DNA of 64,000 nt from an uncultured Acetatifactor sp. (GCA_910584235.1 CAJTZD010000003.1:62001-126000), one strand, 5' to 3'; positions 25,120-33,833 are shown, numbered from the stretch's first letter. A program made the numbers and translations. The notes: generated by a model not told the origin, from the sequence alone.

Positions 25120-26028
25120 TTACTCCCTCACGCCCCCGATCAGGTCAGTCACATTCTCCACATGGTACTGCTCCATATACCGCTCAATGCCCTCCACCAC
25201 TTCCACGCAGGTGTAGGGGTTCACAAAATTCATGGCGCCGATGCTGACGGCGGTGGCCCCGGCCAGCAGGAATTCGATGGCGTCCTCCGCACTTGCTATG
25301 CCGCCCATGCCGATGACCGGGATCCGCACCGCTGTGGCCGCCTGGTAGACCATGCGCACGGCTATGGGCTTGATAGCGGGTCCGCTCATGCCGCCGGTCT
25401 TGTTGGCCAGGGCAAATTTTCGCTTATGGATGTCTATCTTCATGCCGGTGATGGTATTGATCAGGGAAATGGCATCCGCGCCCGCTGCCTCCGCAGCCTT
25501 TGCCATCTCGGCGATATCGGTGACGTTGGGGCTCAGCTTCATTATGACGGGCTGCTTTGCATGCCGTTTGACTTCTTTTGTAATCTCGAATAAAGCGTCC
25601 GCTTTCTGGCCAAAGGCAATTGCGCCCTCCTTTACGTTAGGACAGGAGACATTGATCTCCAGCATGGCTACTGCCGGCTCCTCCCCAAGACGCTCCACTA
25701 CTTCCACATATTCTTCCACTGTCTTTCCGCAGACGTTCACGATGACTTTCGTGTCGTACTGCTTCAGGAAAGGGATGTCCCTCTGCAGGAACACGTCAAT
25801 GCCCGGGTTCTGGAGGCCGATGGCATTGAGCATGCCGCCGTAGACCTCCGCCACTCTGGGGGTGGGATTGCCGGGCCAGGGAACGTTTGCCACCCCCTTG
25901 GTGACCAAGGCTCCCAGGCGGTTCAAGTCCACGAATTCCGAATATTCCATTCCGGAACCAAAGGTTCCGGAAGCTGTCATGACAGGGTTCTTCAGGATGA
26001 CGCCTGCCAGAGTCACTTGTGTGTTCAT
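25120..26028 (-). CDS. pyrD: Dihydroorotate dehydrogenase B, catalytic subunit
   Basis: PyrDB oxidises dihydroorotate to orotate in pyrimidine synthesis, passing electrons to NAD through PyrK. The 302-residue FMN barrel has the class 1B catalytic cysteine in EINVSCPNVKEG (Cys129), the FMN loops TASGTFGSGMEY (18-29) and IPVIGMGGIASAEDA, and LAGATAVSIGAMNF. It is the last gene of a pyrC-pyrK-pyrD run, separated from pyrK by an unusual three-hairpin element. Confidence 0.95.
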   Translation of the reverse strand: MNTQVTLAGVILKNPVMTASGTFGSGMEYSEFVDLNRLGALVTKGVANVPWPGNPTPRVAEVYGGMLNAIGLQNPGIDVFLQRDIPFLKQYDTKVIVNVCGKTVEEYVEVVERLGEEPAVAMLEINVSCPNVKEGAIAFGQKADALFEITKEVKRHAKQPVIMKLSPNVTDIAEMAKAAEAAGADAISLINTITGMKIDIHKRKFALANKTGGMSGPAIKPIAVRMVYQAATAVRIPVIGMGGIASAEDAIEFLLAGATAVSIGAMNFVNPYTCVEVVEGIERYMEQYHVENVTDLIGGVRE

Positions 26029-26060
26029 ATCGATACCTCCTCATACACTGGTGCAAGTCT

Positions 26061-26184
26061 GGCAGAATGCCTGCACTTTAGGCATTCTGCCGTGTGAGAA
26101 CGGATTGCAGCGCGAATGAATTCGCCTGCAATCCTAGAAGTTCTTAGGCCGTGTACTTTACGGCCTAAGAACTTCTTCTCACAC
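26061..26184. repeat. Three-hairpin structured element between pyrK and pyrD
   Basis: Three consecutive hairpins fill the gap. Hairpin 1 is 26061-26091, a perfect 12-bp stem with loop GCACTTT. Hairpin 2 is 26102-26134, a 9-bp stem plus a 5-bp inner stem. Hairpin 3 is 26136-26176, a perfect 17-bp stem with loop GTACTTT. GTGTGAGAA (26092-26100) pairs with TTCTCACAC (26176-26184) and so closes hairpins 2 and 3 together. The right arm overlaps the pyrK stop codon. No T-runs, so not a simple terminator. It looks like a small palindromic repeat element or an RNA processing structure. Confidence 0.75.
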
Positions 26185-26949
26185 TTCTACCTCCCGGGCC
26201 TCGAAGACAGGGCCGTCCGTGCAGATGCGGGCATTGTGCACATGAGAGTGGTGGTCGATTTCTTTCGTCTTCACCACACAGCCCAGGCATGCCCCCACAC
26301 CGCAGGCCATATGCTCCTCTAAGGAAATGTAGGCCGGAATGCCCCGCTGCCCCGCGTATGCCTTGATTGCCCGAAGCATAGGCATGGGGCCGCAGGCAAA
26401 GATCACGTCCGCCTCCAGGCCGTTCTCTTGGATGGCGTCCATCACGTTCCCTTTCGTGCCGGCGCTGCCATCCTCTGTGGCAGCATACACAGCGCCGTAT
26501 TTCTCCAGATCCTCCTTGAGAAAAAGGTTCCCGTCCCGATATCCCACGATGATGCGTTTCCGGGCCTCCAGGCGCTTCGCCAGTTCCAAAATGGGGGGCA
26601 CGCCGATGCCGCCGCCCATGAGGAAGACCCTTTTCCCGGCTCCCTGCTCCAGGGGAAAGCCGTTCCCCAGGTTCCCCAGCAGGGATATGCGGTCTCCCGG
26701 GCCGTAGCCCGAGAACTCCCTGGTGCCCGCGCCGGCGGTGCGGTAGACGATGCGCAGCGCCCCTTTCCCGGCATCCGTCTCGCAGATGCTGATAGGGCGG
26801 GGGAGGAGGGTGCTTTGGTTCTTTGGATAGATGCCCAGGAACTGGCCAGGCCTTGCATCCGCCGCAAGCGGAGTCTCTATCCACATGTCGAAAATGTCCG
26901 GTGCTATCTCCCGCTGGGAGAGCACCTTTGCTGTGTGCTTTTGTTTCAT
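26179..26949 (-). CDS. pyrK: Dihydroorotate dehydrogenase B, electron transfer subunit
   Basis: PyrK carries FAD and a 2Fe-2S cluster and links PyrD to NAD. The 256-residue protein has the FAD block LPRPISICETD, the NAD loop LMGGGIGVPPILELA, and the C-terminal cluster cysteines (CGVGACLGC then CTDGPVF). The start at 26949 (MKQKHTAKV) follows AAAGGAAA. A longer reading to 27066 would cover the end of pyrC and is rejected. It is 59 nt after pyrC. Confidence 0.93.
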   Translation of the reverse strand: MKQKHTAKVLSQREIAPDIFDMWIETPLAADARPGQFLGIYPKNQSTLLPRPISICETDAGKGALRIVYRTAGAGTREFSGYGPGDRISLLGNLGNGFPLEQGAGKRVFLMGGGIGVPPILELAKRLEARKRIIVGYRDGNLFLKEDLEKYGAVYAATEDGSAGTKGNVMDAIQENGLEADVIFACGPMPMLRAIKAYAGQRGIPAYISLEEHMACGVGACLGCVVKTKEIDHHSHVHNARICTDGPVFEAREVEV

Positions 26950-27008
26950 GAGTGTTTTCCTTTCTAAGGAAGTGTTTTTATTTTTGAATACCTGTCGGAA
27001 AAGAACCG

Positions 27009-28271
27009 TTATTGCACGATCCTCCCCGTGCAGATGGTTCTTGCCACCCTCCCCCGCAGCTTCCACCCGGTAAAAGGCGTGTTGACAGACTTGGAGGCAT
27101 AGGTTTCGGGGATGAATTCCGCGGCGGTGTCTATCAGGACGATGTCCGCCGGCCCGCCTTCGGCCAGGTATCCGGCATCCAGGTGATAGAGGTTCGCCGG
27201 ATTGGTGCTCATGAGCCGCAGGAGATGCCCCATGGTCATATACCCGGCCTCCACCAGCTGGGTGATGCCTAAGGCCAGCGCAGTCTCCAGGCCTATGATG
27301 CCGCTGGGCGCTTCCGTGACGGACTTCCCCTTTTCCTCCGCCGTGTGGGGGGCATGGTCGGTGGCGATGATGTCGATGGTGCCGTCCACAAGCCCCCGGA
27401 TAATGGCCAGTCTGTCCTCCTCTTCCCGCAGGGGCGGGTTCATCTTCGCCAGGGCGCCGTATTGGATGGCGGCATCCTCGGTCAGAGTGAAGTGGTGCGG
27501 CGTGGCCTCGGCATGGATATTGCTGCCCAGGGCACGGGCGCGGCGCACCAGTTCTACGGATTCGCGTGCGCTTATATGCTGTATATTGATATTCGCTCCC
27601 GTCTCCAGAGCAAGCCCCAGATCCCGCTCCACCAGGCGGATCTCCGCCTCACTGGGTGAGCCGCCTATCCCGAAATATGCGCTGGCCTTTCCCCGGTTGA
27701 TGCCGTTATTTTCAATCAACGCCGGATCCTCCTCGTGGAAGCTGAGGGGCATGTCCAGAGCCGCGGCGCGTTCCATGGCCTTTCGCACCAGTTCCTCGTT
27801 CAGGAGCGGAATCCCATCGTCCGTAAAGCCCGCGGCTCCGCACTGCGCCAGTTCCTCCATGGGCGTCAGTTCCCCGCCTTTCATTCCCATAGTCACATTG
27901 GCACAGGAATGCACATGGATGCCCGTCTCTCTGCCCTTTTCCAGCACATATGCAAGGGTCTTTCGATTGTCTATGCAGGGCCTGGTGTTGGCCATCATCA
28001 CCACGGTGGTAAAGCCGCCTCTCGCCGCTGCGGCCGCACCGGTAAAAATGTCCTCTTTCTGCGGGAACCCGGGATCTCTGAAATGGACATGGACATCCAC
28101 CAGCCCGGGAGCCGCCAAAAGCCCCTCCGCATCTATCACATGGCACTCTCCCCCAGGGCTCTCCAGCCCCTTTCCGATCCGCAGGATCCTGTCCCCTTTC
28201 GTGAGGATGTCAAGTTTCCCCTCCCTGCCGGATTTCGGGTCGATCATATATCCGTTTTTTATGAGCAGCAT
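27009..28271 (-). CDS. pyrC: Dihydroorotase
   Basis: This zinc amidohydrolase closes carbamoyl-aspartate to dihydroorotate. The 420-residue protein has the metal block DVHVHFRDPGFPQKED, ANTRPCIDN, a second metal region (HVHSCANVTMGMKG, LSFHEED), NIQHISARESVELVR and the catalytic Asp in IATDHAPHT. The start at 28271 is set by GGAGG 6 nt upstream. It opens the pyrC-pyrK-pyrD unit; a weak promoter (TTGCCT-N18-TACACT) lies about 115-145 bp upstream on the minus strand. Confidence 0.95.
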   Translation of the reverse strand: MLLIKNGYMIDPKSGREGKLDILTKGDRILRIGKGLESPGGECHVIDAEGLLAAPGLVDVHVHFRDPGFPQKEDIFTGAAAAARGGFTTVVMMANTRPCIDNRKTLAYVLEKGRETGIHVHSCANVTMGMKGGELTPMEELAQCGAAGFTDDGIPLLNEELVRKAMERAAALDMPLSFHEEDPALIENNGINRGKASAYFGIGGSPSEAEIRLVERDLGLALETGANINIQHISARESVELVRRARALGSNIHAEATPHHFTLTEDAAIQYGALAKMNPPLREEEDRLAIIRGLVDGTIDIIATDHAPHTAEEKGKSVTEAPSGIIGLETALALGITQLVEAGYMTMGHLLRLMSTNPANLYHLDAGYLAEGGPADIVLIDTAAEFIPETYASKSVNTPFTGWKLRGRVARTICTGRIVQ

Positions 28272-28453
28272 AAAAGCCTCCCCTCCTGCGCACCGCGCTT
28301 TCCTTTTACGTTTCTCCCAGTGTAACACCTTTCCCGCCATGCCGCCTGCGGCGGACACACACCGGAAAACAATTTTTGAATTCCTGTTGTTTAGTGTAAC
28401 ATAATTCCACGCAAAAAGGCAAGGCCGTCATAGCCCTGCCTCATCATCTTCTT

Positions 28454-28489
28454 TCAAAACTTCATCCAAAGCTTCATTCAAAACTTCAT
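28454..28489. repeat. Three tandem 12-bp repeats
   Basis: TCAAAACTTCAT / CCAAAGCTTCAT / TCAAAACTTCAT, three copies abutting the 3' end of the PrcB-like lipoprotein gene. Each copy carries a minus-strand TGA in the reading frame of that gene. Confidence 0.7.
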
Positions 28490-28908
28490 TCAAATGTCAC
28501 CGTCTGCTCCAGATACTCTGTCTTCACCACAATGTAAGGGTAAGAGGGCTGGGGATTCTCTTTTTCCGAGGGTTTTGGCCCTAAGAGGCTGGTGTCTATA
28601 ACGATGTTGGAGTCCGTCAGGTACAGCTCGTTGACGGCAATGCTGTAGCCTCCGGTCTTCTGTTCCCCATAACCAATGCATATGTATAGATTCGTGTTGT
28701 CCGTGTAGGTAATCTGGAACGCCCCTGTCTTCTTCTCTTCAATGATGGGCAGAAGCTGCTCCGGTATCAGTTCTTCACTCAGTACCGTAAAATCCAGATC
28801 ACGAAGCTTGATTTTCTCCTCGTTCATCATGGTACAGCCGCTCATAAACAGCATGCAGGCAATCACCAGTCCCCAAAATCCGATTTTCTTCAATGGCAGA
28901 CCTCGCAA
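28486..28908 (-). CDS. Lipoprotein with PrcB-like C-terminal domain
   Basis: The 140-residue protein has a lipoprotein signal (LVIACMLFMSGC, lipobox cysteine near residue 25), so it is anchored outside the membrane. The rest matches the small PrcB_C fold, with the family hallmark YGEQKTGGYSIAVNELY. That fold was named from the Treponema dentilisin protease complex, where PrcB is an accessory lipoprotein; elsewhere its role is unknown. It is a single-gene unit. The three tandem repeats start within its stop region. Confidence 0.75.
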   Translation of the reverse strand: MRGLPLKKIGFWGLVIACMLFMSGCTMMNEEKIKLRDLDFTVLSEELIPEQLLPIIEEKKTGAFQITYTDNTNLYICIGYGEQKTGGYSIAVNELYLTDSNIVIDTSLLGPKPSEKENPQPSYPYIVVKTEYLEQTVTFE

Positions 28909-28933
28909 ACTTTTTCTATTTTTTTCTATTTTA

Positions 28934-28962
28934 TGTACAGTTTGGGATTTCTATGCTAGAAT
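28934..28962 (+). promoter_or_regulatory. Candidate promoter of plsC
   Basis: TGTACA, 17 nt, TAGAAT, 62 bp upstream of the plsC ATG; a moderate sigma-A match. Confidence 0.45.
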
Positions 28963-29024
28963 AAAAGAGATTGTTCCATCAATACTGTTAGGAACCGTGC
29001 AGTTCCTTAGGAAAGGCTGATACC

Positions 29025-29792
29025 ATGATTCGTCTGATTTTAGTGGCACTCTATCTGTTTTTATTCCTGTTTCTCTCCATTCCGGTTCTGATCGTGGAAT
29101 GGTTCGTGGGAAAGCGCAATCCCGGGCACAAAGACCGGCTCTCCAAGGCTTTGGTGGGCTGGGGCTTTCGCTGCATCCGCGCCCTGGCCGGCACAAGGCT
29201 CATCGTAAGGGGCAAAGAACATATCCCTACAGACAGCGCCGCCCTGTTTGTGGGCAATCACCGCAGCTATTTCGATATCATCATCACATACCCCCAGTTC
29301 CCCGGAACCACCGGATATGTGGCCAAAAAGGAAATGCTGCGCTACCCGCTGTTAAAGGACTGGATGCGCAACATTCACTGTCTGTTTCTGGACCGGGACA
29401 ATATCAAAGAGGGCTTAAAGACCATCCTGGCGGGCGTGGAAGAAGTGAAAAACGGCGTCTCCATGTGTATTTTCCCGGAGGGGACCCGCAACAAGGTAAA
29501 CGATACTTTTCTGCCTTTCCATGAGGGAAGCTTCAAGATCGCGGAAAAGGGAGGCGTCCCCGTGGTGCCCATGGTCATCGTAAATTCCGCGGATATCTTC
29601 GAGGATCATCTGCCCCGGATCCGGAGAGCCACCGTGGTCCTTGAATTCCAGCCTCCCGTTTATATCAGGGAAATGGATAAGAATGACCGGAAGAATATGG
29701 GGACCTATGTGAGCGGTCTGATTTCACAGCGGTATTTTCAGCTGAAAGAGGAATATTTCCCGGCTGTGCCCGCAGATTCGGCAAAATCATAG
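29025..29792 (+). CDS. plsC: 1-acyl-sn-glycerol-3-phosphate acyltransferase
   Basis: PlsC adds the second acyl chain in phosphatidic acid synthesis at the membrane. The 255-residue protein has an N-terminal hydrophobic segment (ALYLFLFLFLSIPVLIV), the catalytic NHRSYFD motif (His79, Asp84) and the glycerol-phosphate binding FPEGTRNK near residue 153, followed by VPVVPMVIVNS. Its last 55 bp overlap the convergent histidine kinase gene. Confidence 0.93.
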   Translation: MIRLILVALYLFLFLFLSIPVLIVEWFVGKRNPGHKDRLSKALVGWGFRCIRALAGTRLIVRGKEHIPTDSAALFVGNHRSYFDIIITYPQFPGTTGYVAKKEMLRYPLLKDWMRNIHCLFLDRDNIKEGLKTILAGVEEVKNGVSMCIFPEGTRNKVNDTFLPFHEGSFKIAEKGGVPVVPMVIVNSADIFEDHLPRIRRATVVLEFQPPVYIREMDKNDRKNMGTYVSGLISQRYFQLKEEYFPAVPADSAKS

Positions 29793-30991
29793 TCCACAGA
29801 GTCCGGGGCAGTGTCCGGCGGCAGGTCTCTTCCAAGGGGCAGTTCCACCCGGAAGCTTGTGACTTCGTCCTCACTGGAGGCCGTGATGGCGCCGCCGTGG
29901 AGGGTGACGATTTCTTTGGCGATGGCAAGGCCCAGCCCGGCCCCTCCGGTATTGGTGGCCCTGGCATCATCCAGTCGGAAAAACTTTTCAAAAATAGTAT
30001 CCAGCTTGTGGGCGGGAATGGTCCTGCCGCGGTTAGATATGACTATCTGCGCAGTCCCTCTCGATATCCCGCATTCCACAGCTATTCCCGTGCCGGGATA
30101 GCTGTAGGCTATGGCATTTTTCAGGATATTGTTGAACACTCTGGCCAGCTTCTCCCCATCCCCCCAGAGGGTGATCGGTCCGCCTGCCGGGTTTGGCTTT
30201 ATGTCCAGCAAAACGGTATTCCCATGCGCGTTCAAAAGCGGGTAGAATTCATCCGTCATCTGCTCCAGCAGGAACGAAAGATTCACGGTCTCCTTTTCCA
30301 GTGCGATTGTCTGTAAATTATACCGGGTAATCTCAAAGAATTCATTGATCAGTTTCTCCAGCCGCAGAGCCTTGTCCAAAGTGATATGGACATATTTGGC
30401 CCTCTGGGACGCAGGCATATCCGGCGCCTCGTCCATAAGGCTCAGATATCCGATCACGGATGTAAGGGGTGTCTTCAGGTCATGGGCCAGGTATGTGATC
30501 AGGTCGTTTTTGCGGCTCGCTTCCTCCCGCAGCATCTGGGCGTTTCGCTGCATATCAGCCTTGATCTCCACAAGCCGCAGGGAGATCTCCTCATAGCCCT
30601 GGGGAAATGCCTCCGATGCCTCCTTATCGTGCTTCATGTAATCTTCAATCATACGTCCCGCATTCTGTATGGCCTCTCTGGCCTGTTTTGACCCATACAA
30701 AATGGAAGCCACCCGCACCAATACCACCACTGCCGCAACCACAATGATCAGCGCCCGAAAGAGCATGCCTTTCAGGTTGTCCCAGAGAATCTCTTTCGTG
30801 TAATACCCTTCCACATAAGCATCCCCTATGGCAATCCACTGGGTGTAAGTAAAATTATCTTCAAACCATTCTCTCACAAAGCCGTTGACAATCCGGTCGA
30901 AAAAGACATAGACCGCCCAGCAGGCCGCGCATCCCCCCGCAAGAATCAGGCATGTGCCCAGAAACCGCTTCAGCTTTTCATTCGCTTTCAA
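29738..30991 (-). CDS. VanS-like sensor histidine kinase
   Basis: About 417 residues: two membrane segments (GTCLILAGGCAACWAVYVFF and ALIIVVAAVVVLVRVAS) flank a short extracellular loop (about 60 residues), then a HAMP-like helix and the kinase core. The H-box is YLAHDLKTPLTSVIGY, the N-box NNILKNAIAYS, and the G-boxes include GGAGLGLAIAKEI. There is no ATG in this region. A TTG at 30991 overlaps the regulator stop by 14 bp, and another TTG at 31039 is possible. The small loop and partner resemble VanRS-type systems, but no resistance genes are adjacent. Confidence 0.88.
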   Translation of the reverse strand: MKANEKLKRFLGTCLILAGGCAACWAVYVFFDRIVNGFVREWFEDNFTYTQWIAIGDAYVEGYYTKEILWDNLKGMLFRALIIVVAAVVVLVRVASILYGSKQAREAIQNAGRMIEDYMKHDKEASEAFPQGYEEISLRLVEIKADMQRNAQMLREEASRKNDLITYLAHDLKTPLTSVIGYLSLMDEAPDMPASQRAKYVHITLDKALRLEKLINEFFEITRYNLQTIALEKETVNLSFLLEQMTDEFYPLLNAHGNTVLLDIKPNPAGGPITLWGDGEKLARVFNNILKNAIAYSYPGTGIAVECGISRGTAQIVISNRGRTIPAHKLDTIFEKFFRLDDARATNTGGAGLGLAIAKEIVTLHGGAITASSEDEVTSFRVELPLGRDLPPDTAPDSVDYDFAESAGTAGKYSSFS

Positions 30992-31670
30992 TTTTGTACC
31001 CGCACCCCCAGACTGTCTTGATGTACTTCGGATGTTCAAAGGAATCGCCCATCTTTTCCCGCAGATGCCTTATGTGCACTGTGATCGTATTGTTCTTGGT
31101 ATAATACTCGTCCTCCCAGATGAGATGAAAGAGCTCCTCGGCGCTGACCACCTGCCCCTTTCGCTGGCACAGAATGCGCAGGATGGAGAATTCCGTAGGC
31201 GTCAGGCTCAAAGGCCTCTCGTTTAAAAAGCATTCATGGGTCTTCACATTTACGATGAGACCGGACACCTCCAGCAGGTCCTCCTGCTGCATGCCTGTGT
31301 TGTATCGCTTATATCGGCGCAGCTGAGCTTTCACTCTGGCCACCAGCTCCAGGGGCAGAAAGGGCTTGGTTATATAATCGTCCGCGCCCATGGTCAGGCC
31401 GGTGATTTTGTCCACCTCCTCCCCCTTTGCCGTCAGCATGATGATGGGATAATTATGGTTTTCTCTGATCTTGCGGCAGATGTCAAGACCGCTCGCCCCG
31501 GGCATCATAATGTCCAGCAGGGCCAGATCGAACTGTCTGCTCTCCACGATTTCCATGGCCTGGATTCCGTCATAGGATTTGACTACCTGATAGCCCTCGT
31601 TCTCCAGGTACAGGGCCACCAGATCCGCGATCTCTTTTTCATCGTCCGCCACTAGTATGACTTCGTTCAT
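30978..31670 (-). CDS. OmpR/VanR-family response regulator
   Basis: The 230-residue protein has a receiver domain (VADDEKE acidic pocket, phospho-Asp in LALLDIMMPG, Thr in IMLTAKG, Lys in DYITKPF) and a C-terminal winged helix (LSLTPTEFSILRIL, HIRHLREKMGD, TVWGCGYKI). It is the first gene of the pair with the VanS-like kinase, with slight overlap. The start at 31670 follows AGAGGGAA. A minus-strand TATAAT at 31742-31747 is the likely -10. Confidence 0.93.
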   Translation of the reverse strand: MNEVILVADDEKEIADLVALYLENEGYQVVKSYDGIQAMEIVESRQFDLALLDIMMPGASGLDICRKIRENHNYPIIMLTAKGEEVDKITGLTMGADDYITKPFLPLELVARVKAQLRRYKRYNTGMQQEDLLEVSGLIVNVKTHECFLNERPLSLTPTEFSILRILCQRKGQVVSAEELFHLIWEDEYYTKNNTITVHIRHLREKMGDSFEHPKYIKTVWGCGYKIESE

Positions 31671-31844
31671 ACGTTCCCTCTTTTCCGGCTTTTTCCCGAT
31701 TGCCGCCATCGGACAGGCTTTCCCGCTTTTCGGCCATAAGTATTATACTCTATAAATGCTAAAAATGGATTAAGATTTTCCTAATGTTCTCTCATATTGT
31801 CTTGGCCGCCTGTCTTTTGCACCGGGGCTTCCCGCTGTGGCAGG

Positions 31845-33479
31845 TCACCCCATGGCCTGCAGGAATGCCAGGATTTCTGAAAAGCCGCAGTCGTGGGAGG
31901 CCTTGACCAGGATGGTGCTGCCCTTTGGTATCAAAAAGGCGCTGTCTGCTGCCAGGGCCTCCAGCAGGGCTCCTCTGTGGAGATAATGGAGGATGCGGCG
32001 AGACTGCGGGGCGGGATGGTTCTTTTCTGCTTGGTCTGCTTTTGCCCGGCCCGCTTCCTCCCTCTCTACTGCTGCCTGGTACATATAGCGGGACTCCTCT
32101 CCTACGCAGAGGATAGTATCGATGTCTGCCTCCACAGCATGCCTTCCGATCTGCGCATGATACTCATGGGAATTCTCCCCAAGATTCAGCATGTCGCCCA
32201 GAATCGCCACTTTCCGGGTATCCGCCAGCGCCAGGAGGTCTAAGGCCGCTTTCACGGAGGCCGGATTGGCATTGTAGCAGTCATCAATGATGGTATGGCG
32301 GGGGTGGCTGATGATGTGGGTACGCCCGTCCACGGCAGCCACTTTGGCGATGCCGGCGGCAATCTGCTCTCCTGTCAGCCCGAACAGCCGGGCCACGCAT
32401 GCGGCGGCCGCGGCGTTTAGTACCATGTGCCTGCCGGGCTGGGAGACATGTACCGCAAAGCTATGGTATCCGGGCCAGACCGCTTCTTTTGCTGTGCCAT
32501 CTGTCTCTGCGTTATTTATGTCTGCTGTATTCGACAGCTTTGTGCCGCCCATTCCCGGCGTTTTCTCCGGCTGTGCGCCTAAAGCCCCTGTGTCCTCTCC
32601 TGGTTTTATACCATTCCACACAGTTCGGCCCGGTGCCATCATAAGCGTAGCGTCACTGCCCCAAAGGCCCCTGCCCACGATGTCTACTGCCGCCACCTCC
32701 TGGGAGGAACTGCTCCCAAGCCCGAAGAAATGGGGCTTGTGTCCTTTGATTTCTTCCAGGCCGTTCAGCTTGTCGTCCTCGCCGTTCAGGCAGATTTCTC
32801 CGTCCTCGGACATGTAGTCGAAAATTTCCGATTTCGCCCGCAGGATCCCGTCCCTGTCCTTTAGATTGTTCAGATGGCTCTGGCCGATATTGGTGATGAC
32901 GCAGACGTTCGGCCGGGCCATTTTGCTCAGACGCCTCATTTCCCCGAAATCGCTGATGCCCATCTCCACCACGGCCAGCTCATGCTCTCTGCGGATGCGC
33001 AGCAAAGTCAGGGGCACGCCGATCTCGTTATTGAAATTGCCCGCTGTCTTCAGCACCTTGTATTTTTCCGCCAGGACATCGGCGATAAACTCCTTGGTGC
33101 TGGTCTTACCCACGCTGCCGGTGATGCCTATGACTTTTACGGAAAGCTTCTTCCGGTAGGCTTCCGCTATGTCCTTTAAGGCCTGGAGGGTGTCCTCCAC
33201 CAGAATATAGCTGCCCCATGCCGGGGCGACGGCCTCTCCCATCTCCTCCGGCGTTTTCTGCGTCACCGCCAGAACGGCGCCTTTCGCGAAAGCCCCACGG
33301 ATAAAACAGTGCCCGTCCACACGCTCTCCCACTGTGGCGATGAACACGCCCCCAGGCTCCACTGCCCGGGAGTCAATGACCACAGAACTGACACATGTGT
33401 CGCCATCTGCCTTTCCGCCCTGCACCACCAGCTTTCCGCCGCAGGCCTGCGCAATCTCCTTTATCGTCAAATCCATCAT
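31845..33479 (-). CDS. murF: UDP-MurNAc-tripeptide--D-alanyl-D-alanine ligase
   Basis: MurF adds D-Ala-D-Ala to the cell-wall precursor. Family blocks seen: N-terminal DSRAVEPGGVFIA, the ATP loop GITGSVGKTSTKEF (about 118-131), NFNNEIGVPLTLL, AVVEMGISDFGEMRRL, VITNIGQSHL and C-terminal DDCYNANPASVKAAL. At 544 residues it is about 90 longer than usual. The excess is a hydrophilic stretch of about 60 residues in the central domain (roughly 280-340, rich in Gly, Asn, Thr, Pro) and another of about 22 (EEAGRAKADQAEKNH) near the C-terminus. Core motifs are intact, so it should be active. It lies downstream of ddl on the same strand. Confidence 0.92.
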   Translation of the reverse strand: MMDLTIKEIAQACGGKLVVQGGKADGDTCVSSVVIDSRAVEPGGVFIATVGERVDGHCFIRGAFAKGAVLAVTQKTPEEMGEAVAPAWGSYILVEDTLQALKDIAEAYRKKLSVKVIGITGSVGKTSTKEFIADVLAEKYKVLKTAGNFNNEIGVPLTLLRIRREHELAVVEMGISDFGEMRRLSKMARPNVCVITNIGQSHLNNLKDRDGILRAKSEIFDYMSEDGEICLNGEDDKLNGLEEIKGHKPHFFGLGSSSSQEVAAVDIVGRGLWGSDATLMMAPGRTVWNGIKPGEDTGALGAQPEKTPGMGGTKLSNTADINNAETDGTAKEAVWPGYHSFAVHVSQPGRHMVLNAAAAACVARLFGLTGEQIAAGIAKVAAVDGRTHIISHPRHTIIDDCYNANPASVKAALDLLALADTRKVAILGDMLNLGENSHEYHAQIGRHAVEADIDTILCVGEESRYMYQAAVEREEAGRAKADQAEKNHPAPQSRRILHYLHRGALLEALAADSAFLIPKGSTILVKASHDCGFSEILAFLQAMG

Positions 33480-33619
33480 GGTCTGTCTTCCATCCTTTCC
33501 CCTGTTCTCCTGGCTCTATTCTCCCAACTCCATGCTTTTCCTCCGCATGCGTTCTCCATATACCTTTTCCCGAACCTCATTCCCCTGCTTTTCGTCTTCC
33601 GCCGCTTTTCCTGTTTTCC

Positions 33620-33833
33620 CAGCAGCCTCCCGGCTCTATGAATCAATGCTCCTGTGCGCTCATGCTCTTTTCGGCTGGCCGCCCTGTCCCTGCAGCACTG
33701 TTTTATCCCCTATGCGCCATCCGCACAATCTCCTCAGCAGCCTCCCGGCTCTGTGAATCAATGCTCTTTTCAGCCGGCCGCCCTGTCCATGCAGCACTGT
33801 TTTATCTCCTATGCGCCATCTGCACAATCTCCT
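33620..33833. repeat. Tandem duplication of the ddl 3' end
   Basis: Copy 1 (33620-33734) and copy 2 (33735-33833) are nearly identical. Copy 2 contains the last codons of ddl (EEIVQMAHRR then stop at 33802) and downstream sequence. Copy 1 repeats this with a few substitutions and an extra 16 bp that is itself a partial duplication of ATGCTC-flanked sequence. The remaining murF-ddl gap (33480-33619) is pyrimidine-rich on the plus strand with no gene. Confidence 0.85.

Noticed and set aside
26061..26184. tRNA-like cloverleaf between pyrK and pyrD
   Set aside because: The folded shape is similar but there is no anticodon arm, T-loop sequence or CCA end, and the loops are GCACTTT/GTACTTT.
29738..31670. 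Vancomycin resistance locus
   Set aside because: The sensor pair is VanRS-like, but no vanH/A/X-type genes are adjacent; the nearby ddl lies beyond murF and reads as the housekeeping ligase.
33620..33833. CRISPR-like repeats in the ddl downstream region
   Set aside because: Only two adjoining copies of about 100 bp, with coding sequence inside; a tandem duplication, not spacer-separated short repeats.
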